From: Ascidia mentula
Lineage: Eukaryota; Chordata; Ascidiacea; Phlebobranchia; Ascidiidae
DNA length: 64,000 bases
Assembly (NCBI GenBank): GCA_947561715.1
Contig: OX387202.1
Location: forward strand, 16,381,001 to 16,445,000
Direction of reading: 5' to 3'
This document shows positions 1 to 32,757 of this stretch, in pieces. The translations under genes were made by a program, and so were the position numbers. The notes beneath the pieces were generated by a model. It was not told where the DNA came from, did no database searches, and worked only from the letters and a program-made list of their open reading frames with translations. Every line of letters begins with the position of its first letter. Position 1 is the stretch's first letter.

Positions 1-75
1 TGGTAATGATAAAAATACAAAAATATCCCTAACAATTGTTGCGCCTAGTTTGGTGCCCAACGCATGAAGGTTTGT

Positions 76-167
76 ACAGTCACCACAAAGTGGAAGTCTT
101 TGCCGCACTACTAAGACCTCAAGGTTCGAAACAGACGTCTATTTGCAGCTCACAGAGAACATATTTC
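76..167 (-). repeat. GTTTCGACCTGTAAGGTC family, degenerate copy
   Basis: Read on the minus strand, this stretch ends in ccactttgtggtgac and contains gtttcgaaccttgaggtctt, an eroded form of the core seen in copy A at 6947-7068. The order of the parts is the same. It is the most degraded member I could identify. Confidence 0.5.
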
Positions 168-307
168 AAAAATTCGTATTTTTAAAGTTTCTTGAAGACG
201 CCACGAAATCATTTCGTTTTCAACTCGTATGCAAAAATCACCAGCAGCACGTATACTATGGGCCTGTTTCAGAATAGTTGTTCGTATTCCATTGTTCCAA
301 TTCTTAC

Positions 308-472
308 CTTTCGGGGTGTGCAATGGTGGACTGACCTGTAAATAATTAGACATATTTTTAAATATTGAGTTTTTTGTTTGAGGGTGCCACTTTACACATC
401 TGAATAAGTCTACAGCACATATGCCTCCAAGGAAGTCAGTTGTTTTAGGTGATGTTAAAAATGCGTTTATGT
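308..472 (-). CDS. Candidate internal exon of an unidentified minus-strand gene
   Basis: An open stretch on the minus strand is bounded by a good acceptor (tttcttgcag at about 473) and a good donor (gtaaga at 302-307); an alternative donor (gtcagt) would end it at 336. It encodes about 54 residues, including FLTSPKTTDFLGGICAVDLF and CVKWHPQTKNSIFKNMSNYL. The composition looks like real protein, perhaps a helical-repeat protein, but I do not recognise the family. The exon would belong to a gene running off the left edge, head to head with NALCN. A possible upstream exon around 665-790 (MNGLAIKDERTPKSLKSS) is weaker, and its phase fits only with a poor donor. Confidence 0.35.
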
Positions 473-842
473 CTGCAAGAAACACGCATTTTTTTCCCTT
501 TTTCCTTAAAATAACATTATATAATAAACACGTATATAGGCTATATAGATGTAGAATCTTCGAAAACGTTTTAAAATTTATGTTAACTTAGCAAAAGACG
601 GGTCAGTACAGATTTAGTTAACTTTAAAATAAGGTAGGCAAACAGCAGAAGTCAAAAAAAGTCCTGTCGTACTTAGATTTGTTGGCCGGTGTAACCGCAT
701 ATCTAGTTGACGACTTCAAACTTTTCGGCGTTCTTTCATCTTTGATTGCCAGTCCATTCATACTGGTCTTCTTTGGCAACAAAAGAAAATTGAATAAACC
801 AAAAAACGATATCCCATAACGAATAAATTGAGAAACTAACAT

Positions 843-1515
843 TCGTAGCTAAGGGTGTCTATGTCGTCACAAGCCCAACTGTGATGAACAAAGCAATATT
901 GTTAATTTTGTTAAAGTTTTCACAATATTTTATTTTTCAACAAAATTAACAAATTGTTTTAAATAAGATTTGTTGCAAAGATTGTTTCTTGACAAATTTA
1001 TTGTTTTGGTTTCAGATGTATCACGCATGACTAATCACGCTTGTAAACACTGGAAACCGAGCCGGGCATTTTCAATCGATTATTTTTTGCATTCTCTTTT
1101 TCTCACTTGATTGTATTACGATTGATTGGCAAGGACTCGATATTGATTTTGCGTTGCGTGAAAGGCAGATTTATTTCAGCACTTCCACATAATACGTGTT
1201 TCACAGTGAAAGCTTATTCTACAGCTGATCCTTCTGAGTAAATTTTTTCTATAAAGTGAAGTTTTTATATGCTGTTTATTAGTACTTGAATTAATTAACC
1301 CTAATGTGAATATCATCAGTTGTACTACAACTTTTAATTCATTGTGGTTTCAGGCAAATTATAGGACTTGGCAAGGACTCGATATTGATTTTGTGTTGCG
1401 TAAAAGGCAGATTTTTTGCAGCTCTTCAATATACAGTGAAAAGCTTGTTCTAATCATTTTGTTTTTACTGTTGTTTATTATTTTTTAGGCAAATTATACA
1501 GTTTATCTTAGAAAA
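843..1515. other. NALCN 5' flank with a local duplication
   Basis: No gene is recognised here. A segment starting ttggcaaggactcgatattg occurs twice, at about 1126-1180 and 1367-1420, and similarity continues weakly for about 50 bases more. A second pair, gcaaattata just after an AG, occurs at 1353 and 1489. The second of these is the possible 5' edge of NALCN exon 1. The region may hold the promoter and an untranslated first exon, but no motif settles that. Confidence 0.5.
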
Positions 1516-23639
<22,124 letters not shown>

Positions 23640-23762
23640 ATAACTCAGCTTTTCTGCTTGCTTTCCATGTTAGTGGGTGTACGTTTGTTGTGAACTCCCG
23701 CTACTGCAAAACTCCAATGTAAAATTGCGCCCAAAATACATTGAAAACTTCACTTGCCTTTG

Positions 23763-23768
23763 TTTATT
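23763..23768 (-). terminator. Likely polyadenylation signal of the SLC16-like gene
   Basis: AATAAA reads on the minus strand, 186 nt beyond the stop codon of the transporter at 23954 and before the convergent NALCN stop. Position and strand fit a 3' end signal, but no downstream element was checked. Confidence 0.45.
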
Positions 23769-23953
23769 GTTTTTTGCTGGTTGTTAACATATACAAAAAA
23801 AATGTCCCATAAAATCTTAAAAAACACATTTGTAAACGCAACACTATTGTATTTTCAATACAGCGAAGTAAAGGTACGAAGGTAATAATTGGCAAAGCGT
23901 CACACATATTATTGCAATTCGAGAACTGTTACCTTGCCTCAACTCACAACATA

Positions 23954-25541
23954 TCATTTCGCCTCGTGGGCGTCTGCACACACAGCTGGTTCACTTTCCG
24001 TGGATTGGCAACCGCTAGATGGCGCCACACACAAGTGAACCAACACAAACATGGGGCCGGCAATGCAGGTGAGAGCCGCGCTGAAGTAGAATGCAACGGT
24101 AAACGTTTCCGTTGCGTCCACCGCTATGCCAACGAGTGGCGGTGTCACCAACGAAAAGGTTCCAACTATAAGTGACCGAATCCCCAAGGACGTCGGTAGT
24201 TTTTCGGGGCCGAAGAGGTCTGACAGTACTGTAATAGGCAAAGCGCCGCATATACCAATGCACAGTGCCCAAGCCACCACGGCCATTACGATACCGATGT
24301 ATTCCGTGGCAAAAGGCAGACATACGGTGGGTATCGCTTGCAAAACGACGCCCAGACCAAGTAGGTACGACCTGTTAACGTGCCAGGAGCCTATCGTGGT
24401 CAAACTGGCCAGATAACCCACAATGGGTTTAAGGACGACGTCCATTGCGCCGATTATAGACGAAAGACCGGCCGCGGCAATGTTGCTTATGCCTCGAGAC
24501 TGCGCGTATCTTACAAGATATGTCGACACTAATACCATGCTAGCCATGTGCAACCCGCAAGCAAGGCAATAAAATGGAAAGTGGAATGACGTAAGCAGTG
24601 ACGTATCAAATATCTTACGACGCGCAGCTTTTCTCTTCGCGTCGCAGCGTCTTGCTCCGTTCATGGTAAAAAATATAGCTGGAAGACTGTTCATCACAAC
24701 CCCACCCATCAGAAGCAATGAGCCGCGCCAACCATACTCGTCCACCCATATTTGGGCCAACAGGCTAAGCGGGACGCTGCCGATTGCGCCTCCAAGTGCC
24801 ACAACGTTGTTGACCAAAGGTCGTTTGTCAGTGAAAAGCTGTCCAACCAGGGCGTACATCGGCGTATTTATCATGCTAGCTCCGGCACCTAAAAGAGATG
24901 ACCATAATTCAACAAAATTTGTAACAATGTGTATATCTGACAACATAAGCGAAAGCGAAATCACTTGACAACGAGCATTTATTTTTTTACCCCGGGGGCA
25001 GGGTTGCGGCCACAATGTTTCTACCAAGCTGCACAACTCTCAATAAGGAACAAGTTCTTACCAAGGCAAAGTCCAAGTGTGACATATACAACCGCGATAT
25101 CTGGCGCAAGACAGGCCAAGCAAGTACCAAGTGTCGCGACCGCCATTCCAACCAAACAAGTTGTTTTGTATCCAAATAAAGTACACATCACTGTCACCAC
25201 TGGCCCTGCAACACATAGGAATGTAACGAGAAATCATTGTTTACTTTTTGTGGCCTTTCGCATACAATCACGTGTTTGTGTAAATATCGCTATTGTATGG
25301 GAATTGCTGATGGTGGTAGCTAGTAATTTGCCTACAATTTTCGAATATCTGAAAGAGTCTTACCTGTAAAAAAGTAAGTGCCATACATGATTGACATTAC
25401 CAAAGACGCACTCTTGGCGCTGGCGTCTAAGTGCACTTGAAATTCAAGAAAGTACACGCCCATACATTTCATAGGGCCCATGATTAAAAAGTTTGTCAAA
25501 AATGCCCCACAAACGACTTGAAGTTTTTCCCAGTTCGCCAT
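23954..25541 (-). CDS. SLC16-like (monocarboxylate transporter family) MFS carrier
   Basis: Exons in coding order are 25364-25541, 25062-25205 and 23954-24888, in phase, giving about 418 aa with about 12 hydrophobic segments. Family features visible are GPVVTVMCTLFGYKT after TM2, LGAGASMINTPMYALVGQLF (TM4), WVDEYGWRGSLLLMGGVVMN (TM6) and AMDVVLKPIVGYLASL (TM8). In MCT1 the TM8 block is VDMVARPSMG with catalytic Asp302 and Arg306; here the Asp is kept and the Arg is Lys. K25 in GPMKCMGVYF fits MCT1 Lys38. The N-terminal [DE]G[GS]xGW motif is absent (MANWEKLQVVCG). The central loop is short. The substrate cannot be read; a proton-coupled monocarboxylate or another SLC16-type solute is possible. 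The gene is convergent with NALCN (stops 314 bp apart) and has a likely AATAAA on its strand at 23763-23768. Confidence 0.9.
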
Positions 25542-26531
25542 AGCTTCGATTTACTACATTTCACTCTTACTAACATATACAAATCTAAAACAAAAAGCAA
25601 GGCCTACTAAAGACAACTCTGACCGCTGTTCGTGTTCGCAAATATTGCTAACCTTACGTTTGTCAAACAAAGAGTGGACTTTTGATTCCACGGTTTTATG
25701 ATCTCTATGGCCAAAAAGAGAAGGGGTTGTTTACGTTTAGTTGGAATAAAATGTTTTTAAATGTGATCTTTGATTTTTTTGAGCATGAAGGTGGTCTGAA
25801 GTTGTGTCATCCCAATGCATAGCTTTAAAAGAAAAAAAAAACATTCGCACGGCACCATAAACAATTGAGATATTCCATGCAAGTGCTTAACGTGTTTTAT
25901 AAACGACAAATGATAATGTAATCTAGAAATGGGTCAATAATATTTATCTTTTTTAAAATGAGTGAAAGGCACCGATTTTCACACGTCAGAAAGGTCAAGG
26001 TTCACACCGTTACGCTTGAGTAGCAACGCAATCAAACTCGGTTGGTGACCGGCTGTGGTGCAATGTTGACGATATTTGCTTGAAATAATCTTCTATTTAC
26101 GGCAAACTGTCACGATTTTTTCATTTCGTGTAACAGTTGCATCACTCTTTCGTGCACCTTTTTTGCAAAACTCCATTTTGCTTTCTTATAAATGCTGGAA
26201 AACGTACTGTGTTTTCGTGTTTTTTCAAGTTTATAGCTTAAGCAACAACCTATGTTATTGATAAAGTAACTGGTCCAATTGCAGTTTGATTAGCTGCAAA
26301 ATAAATTGCTAGACTTACTTTTTGTGTAGTTTTTTGCCTAATACAATCAGGACAAGTTACATTAGACATTACCGTTGTGGTGTTGCATCTTTGATCTAGT
26401 GTTTGTTTATTGATTTAAAATTGCAGACAATTAATAAAAATAATGTAAAATTTCTCTAACATGCTACTGTAGCAAACTGTTTGTCTTGTCTTTGTTTGCC
26501 ATTGTGGTTTAACACGGTGCAAAAAAACAAT
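25542..26531. promoter_or_regulatory. Divergent intergenic region between the SLC16-like gene and GTPBP1
   Basis: The two start codons face away from each other across 990 bp, with no supported gene between. The interval should hold both promoters and 5' UTRs. I see no TATA box or CpG-rich core that would fix either start site. The half nearer GTPBP1 is strongly AT-rich. Confidence 0.5.
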
Positions 26532-29500
26532 ATGGAAAAGAAAGAAGTGGAAACTGTAAAAGCGGACGGGCGCACAAGTCCTCTCATAGAGGATTTAAAA
26601 AAACTCACTGTAGCCCAAAACTCCAAGGGGGGAAATCTGTTTGCTCCCGTTCAAAATGGATTCCACGATATTGATGACGAGGAGCAAGTCCTCTTGTCGA
26701 AGGTAGAATTATAACCTTAAAGTATATAAACTTGTATCATTAAGAAAATTGCTTCTCTGTAAAACTGATTTAGTATCTTTAAAAGATATTTTTTTGGTGT
26801 TTTTTTTCATGTCATGAAGTAACCTAGGTGCATTAGATCATTGCCTAGAATGGTGTCTATGGAAACACAGCAGGGATGTAATAGAAAGCCTATCTGAACT
26901 GTCATTGCTAAAAAGTTAAATTATTTTAAGTTGCTCTTGTAATTGTAAACGTTAATAACTAGTATTGCATTCAGTTGTAATAATTTTTGTTACAGAGTGT
27001 AATGGTGAGCCCTAGCGACGACGAATTTGATCTTTTAATGCGTCAACTCAGAATACGGATATCAGAGAACCAGGGAGAGTGCGTCTACACAATAGGAGAA
27101 TCAGGTGAATTTTAAATTCATTTCCTTCTGCAATTCATTTAATGACAAAGTTGGACTCCAACACTAATAAACTAAATTGTTTTCTTTTAATCGAAACAAA
27201 TAATCTCTAATTTTGTTAAAGATGTGGATATTGAAAGTGGGCTGTCTGATGATGAACTGGATGCTTCAAGGGCAACCCTAAAGAGTCTAGCAGAGAGTTT
27301 GGAATGTGATTGCACGTTACTACGGGTACGAACTGCACCAGAGGGTAAGATGGAGGAATGTCTAATACGACGACGTTACGATGAAAATGACTTCCTTGAA
27401 ATCAAGTAAGCAAATTTTTGTTTAGTTTTTCTGTTACATTTCAGATTTTTATGTAGAATTTGTAGGTTGGGTTTTCGTAGCATTTGCCAGTTAGAGCAAA
27501 CTTTAACACATAACTTCAAATACCTGCTGAAATGGCAAAAATAAAACTAAAAAATAATAGAAAACAAACTGATAAAAATGTACCAGGTTATCTGAAATTA
27601 ATGCGTGCAACATTATTTATGCAGAGTGGCAGTGGTGGGAAATGTGGATGCTGGGAAATCCACTTTACTGGGTGTTTTGACCCACTGTGAATTGGACAAT
27701 GGTCGCGGTTACTCCCGACAGAAACTTTTCCGTCACAAACACGAAGTTGAATCTGGCAGAACCAGCAGCATTGGGAATGAAATTCTTGGTTTTAGTAGTA
27801 ATGGAACTGTCATTAACAAGCCCACTTCGCATGGTGGGCCATTGCATGTTCTGTTTCGTTAAAGGTCGACTGTTTGTGTTTCCATATGCAGGCCATCATA
27901 TAGATTATGAAGAAATTTTATTTTAATGACAAATACTATATGTATATATATATATATATACCAGATTTTTTATGCATAACAAAATATCCATGCTTTGCAA
28001 ATGTTTGCCGAGAACGACTTACATTGTGCCCTACTGTATAACTGCACAGAAAAGAAAGTGCTGATTGAACTTAGCCTCTACATGTTGCTTTTGCAAAACA
28101 AATCATACAATTTAAGTCATATCTATAATGTGCACATTAGTATAATGCCTTAATACCTTCAACAGGTAGCCATATTGACTGGAGTCAAATTTGTCAAAAG
28201 TCATCCAAGATTATCACCTTTGTCGACCTGGCTGGTCACGAACGATATTTAAAAACAACAGTGTTTGGTATGACAGGCCATCTGCCTGACTTTTGCATGC
28301 TCATGGTAGGTGCTAAAAATCATTTGTTATAAGCTCACACCAAAAGCCCAATTACTCATCATTGATTACATGCATTTACTGATATTAATTGGTCATAGCC
28401 TCCTCTATGTCAAACAACTTACAAAGCTTAAATACAGCTTACACTAAAACAGCAGTGCACTGACAATCAACTTTCATGTTATAAACATATTTCCTTTGCA
28501 TTAGGTGTAAATAATGTGTACAGATCCATCGCTATGCAATTAGATGTGGTTATAATATAACAGATGGGGTTACTTTGCAGGTAGGAAGCAATGCTGGTAT
28601 CGTTGGTACAACCAAAGAGCATCTGGGTCTTGCTCTTGCTCTTAATGTTCCAGTGTTTGTGGTGGTAACAAAAATAGACATGTGCCCTCCCAATGTCCTG
28701 CAGGTATGTTTTAAAGTCCCTCTTGATAAACAACGGATTTTATTTTTCTGCTTGACTGTATTAAACTGTTCTCATTGCTCAGTGTATTTCAATTTTGCTG
28801 TTGTTTAAATTTCCACACATTTTGTATTGTCGCCGGTGAATTAAAAACTTTAAACTTCATAAACTATTTATTGGCAATTATGGGCACCAATAAAGCGTTC
28901 TTGGACCTAGTATTGCATTTGACGTACTGGCAAAAACACACAAGATTAAAACCCTTAAAATTCTTTGCTAGTTGAATTCGTCAGACCCGACGTGAGGTTT
29001 AAACGAAACAATATTCCAATACGTTTTTTTAAATGAACAACAAATACCATTAACTTCCAATGTTGGTAATCATTTTTCTCATTTTGCATTGTGATTATAC
29101 GTTTTCGTCGTCAATGGGTTGGTGCAACAAGCCCGAAGGAAGTTTGTATATATATGTTCATACATGTTATGAAACTAGCCATCACCATCACCCACACGGC
29201 ACACGCAAACAATGACAATTATTTTCCTCTGCTCACTAATGTGTATATTTTGATCAAGACCGGTGGACAATGCAATCGTCACGCCATATGTTGATGTTTA
29301 CATATACTGATAGAACGTATGTAAACAACACATATTTTTGCACAGGAAACGCTGAAGCTCTTGATTAAAATTTTAAAGTCTCCCGGATGTAGAAAAATCC
29401 CGGTGCTTGTGGCCAACCAAGATGACGTCATAGTCACCGCCACAAATTTCACGTCAGAAAGGTTTGTTGTGACATCTGTAGGAAATTCCCCGTGGGCGTT

Positions 29501-32500
29501 CTTTTAAAACAAGGTTTTGTACGATATTCTACATGAACAGGCTGAGCTTTAGAACCACAAAAATCGTGGCTAACGTTGCATCACATTTTGCAAAGTCAAC
29601 CAGTTTCCATTAGATATGTTTCTCATAAAATTCGTATTCGGCCTTGTTGTGGGTATATTTCAATATTCTGGCGAATCAGAATATTCACTCTCAATGCAAT
29701 GTACGAGCCAAACACAAGCGAAATTCGAACCGCAAAAGTTTTTATATGTCTTGGCACATACCTAGTGTTAATTCAAATATCAAAATCGTTTCGAGTACCA
29801 GTTCGTTTTGTTGGTACGTCACCGCATCACACAATGTTTATTCTAACATATTCTCATTATCGATTACCAACTCCTCTGTGACACCTGTTAAGTTTTAAAA
29901 GTGTTACACGAAAAATTTTATAAGAAAAAAGTAGCTCGAAACAGCCACAGGTTTCTGAGACACAGCTGATTAAAGTCACGTTTAAACTGTTGTGAACGTG
30001 ATCGTGTGAAAGCGAAGTAATTGTTGCGTGACGTCATAGAATGAGCTCCCCTAAAATTCTCCTTTTGCTGTTGTTTAACTGATTTGTTGCTTTTGCAGAG
30101 TTTGCCCCATTTTCCAAATCAGCAACGTCACCGGACAAAATATCGATTTGTTGAAAACTTTCCTCAATCTCCTCAACACACGGACGAAATTCAGCGACAA
30201 AGAATCACACGAGTTTCTAATCGACGACACTTTCTCCGTTCCGGTTCGTTGAACACAATATTGACTCGAAGCAGATGTTTTTTATGCGTGTTTTCGTATA
30301 ATGGCTTAGGGATGTAGGTTGGGGTACTGCCAAATTCGAATCGATTCCGGATATTTCGAAACCGATTCGTGCTTAAGAAATAATAGTTTACACCGCCTTC
30401 TATATCGAGGTAAATTGCTGTACTCTTTAAAATCGAGGTTCTCTTTATTTCAGAATCTCGAACCGATTTAAGTAATTCGGAATCGATTCGAGTCCTCCAA
30501 GTATTCTAACAACCGATTCCAGAAATCCCACGCTAAATAAAACATAATCTAAACCCTTAAAAAAACGGGAAAAAAATGTAAAATTATCCCCCATTGCTGC
30601 ACTTTTAACACACCGTTGCTGGACTTAAACAGGCACTTAACTCTCGTTGTCGACGTTAAAGTGTGTTCATGTACCAGGGTGTCGGTACAGTGGTGTCGGG
30701 AACAGTACTGCGGGGAGTCATCAAAGCTGCCGAAGTTCTTCTGCTCGGTCCAGACCCACTCGGAAAGTTCGAATCGGTTCAGGTCAAAAGCATCCATAGA
30801 AAACGTATGCCCGTGCGGGACGTCAGAGCCGGACAAACTGCCGCCTTTGCGTTGAAAAAGGTTTGTTTCCGAGTTGGAAGCGTTTGCTATTGACCATTTT
30901 ATGTCCTTTTGGTTTTAATGGTTGGAACATTTTGGATATTTTTGTGGAAATCTACGCATTTCTTGCAGACGTGAGATGGCATCACCATTACGTTTGTGGT
31001 GTTAATTTGCGAAACATAAAGGCGCAGTAAACTACTTTTCTTTAACATGACGGCCATATTTTTGAATAACTTGTGGAGTTTTAGTTTTTTTAAGGAGCAA
31101 ATTATATCAGCATCAAAAACAAATGCCGATACGGCGCGGTCGTTGTTGTGTATAGCGGCTAAATGGGTAAATTGATTTTAGTTTACCTGTACACAGAAAT
31201 GTAGTTTTTGACAACGGGATTGCTTGTCAGGCCTTGTTGCCACGACACTCGAATGCTCTCTTCTAACCTGTTTATCTGCTTTAGATGTAACGCTAAATGT
31301 AGTTGCGGTTAGTTTCCCAACAACGGCACAGAAAACGTAAAATTTTTATCGATAGGAATACTTACCTTAGCGCCAGGACATCCTGCTGTAATATTTTAAA
31401 TTGCTTCAGATTAAACGCTCGAGTATACGCAAGGGGATGGTGATGGTTCATATCAAGAGTAACCCGAAGGCGGTGTGGGAATATTTTGGTGAAATCCTCG
31501 TTCTACACCACCCCACAACCATCAGCGTCAAATACCAAGCCATGGGTGAGTTGATGGGAGGTTTAAAGGTCATGTATAGCGCGTTATGCAAACCAGAATG
31601 TTCAAGCTCTCATAATTGGGTTAATTATTGAGTGAAAAACATGCGTAACCCGATTCGAAACAGTGTTTTTTTTGAGAAAAATCATTTTAAAGTTTTACCG
31701 GCTAGTGGATATTGAGATACAGTGAAATTGCTTGGATTTATCGAATCCGGATTAACCGAAATGTATTGCGCACAATGTGCATGGTATAAAAATTGATGTC
31801 GCTTGACAACACTGTTCAATACTGTAGATTAATGTATTTTTTGTGGAAGATTTTGCTTTCCTTCTGCTTGCAGCTTCTGAAACGTCACTTATTTTCAATA
31901 AATTACTTCATAAAGCTGTAACGTAAACACTCTTTTTTCACTTTATTACCCACCTGTAATTCTTCAATAAATTTTTGGTCCCAACTCGAACAGTCAGCTC
32001 ACACACGCTACAACCTAACAGTGTTGTTATCATTCTCAGTGCACTGTGGAAGCATACGACAGACGGCCAGCATCCTCACCATGAGTCAGGAACATCTGCG
32101 CACGGGAGATAAGGCAAAAGTCCACTTTCGCTTTCTTAAGAATCCGGAATACATGAGGATTGGCACCAAATTCGTGTTCCGCGAAGGTCGAACGAAAGCT
32201 GTGGGAACGATAACAGAAGTAAGCTTTTTCTACTGTAGTGTTCGGAATTCCCCCCCTTAACAAACAAATTTCGAGTCTTTTTTTATTTTGTTCTTGTAAA
32301 CTTGTACAAGAGTTACTGTTGTTCCTGTCTGGAAATCGGAAAAGTCGTGTATTCCCTGTTTTAAAGTTAGGAAAACTATCAATGAAATTTGTGATACCCA
32401 TCCTATGATGTTGGCCTTTAGATAATTAGTCAACATGGTTCTAAACTTTTTTATTCTCAACAACAACTGCTGCTATTCATTATGAGCACAAAATGTGAAA

Positions 32501-32757
32501 AATTTTATGACATTCAAACGATGTGGACTCCGACCTTCAGAATAAACTGATGTACGCTCTATATTCTGCAGTTAATCCCAGACGCCCCTGCCTACCAAAG
32601 CCATCTAAAACGTTGCAACAAAGCTCGTACAGCACAACACCGCCAGATTGACCAATCACAGTCTGCCACGTCATCGGGTACGCGGCGCGGTGGCCGACGA
32701 TGGACCAATAGAAATGCTGAAAGCGGCGGGGATGCGCAGTCGAAGCAGATGACGTAA
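26532..32757 (+). CDS. GTPBP1: GTP-binding protein 1 (EF-Tu-like translational GTPase)
   Basis: Exons are 26532-26702, 26996-27104, 27222-27405, 27625-27833, 28166-28305, 28581-28703, 29346-29461, 30099-30243, 30678-30860, 31410-31545, 32040-32218 and 32572-32757, all in phase, giving about 626 aa. GTPBP1 is an elongation-factor-like GTPase that can deliver aminoacyl-tRNA and is linked to exosome-mediated mRNA decay and stalled-ribosome resolution. The G domain shows the P-loop GNVDAGKST (about residues 160-168), the switch I region ([20 protein letters not shown]), [12 protein letters not shown] (about 245-256) and TKID (about 301-304). The later barrel domains match ([45 protein letters not shown]). 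The C-terminus is short, ending in an arginine/glycine-rich tail ([10 protein letters not shown]). The N-terminal residues before the [11 protein letters not shown] block are poorly conserved. An in-frame ATG at 26481 is an alternative start. GTPBP2 is the nearest paralogue, but GTPBP1 fits better. Confidence 0.94.
30311..30535. repeat. Cluster of GAATCGATTC / CCGATTCG words in a GTPBP1 intron
   Basis: At least six near-palindromic words of the type aattcgaatcgattcc, cgaaaccgattcg, gaatctcgaaccgattt, cggaatcgattcgag and caaccgattcc occur within 225 bp. They appear in both orientations and can form several alternative hairpins. There are no coding features. The stretch lies in the intron 30244-30677. 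Confidence 0.6.

Noticed and set aside
1306-1488. 60-codon plus-strand frame upstream of NALCN exon 1
   Set aside because: It spans one copy of a duplicated segment and ends in a polypyrimidine tract serving as the splice acceptor region. It is unlikely to be translated.
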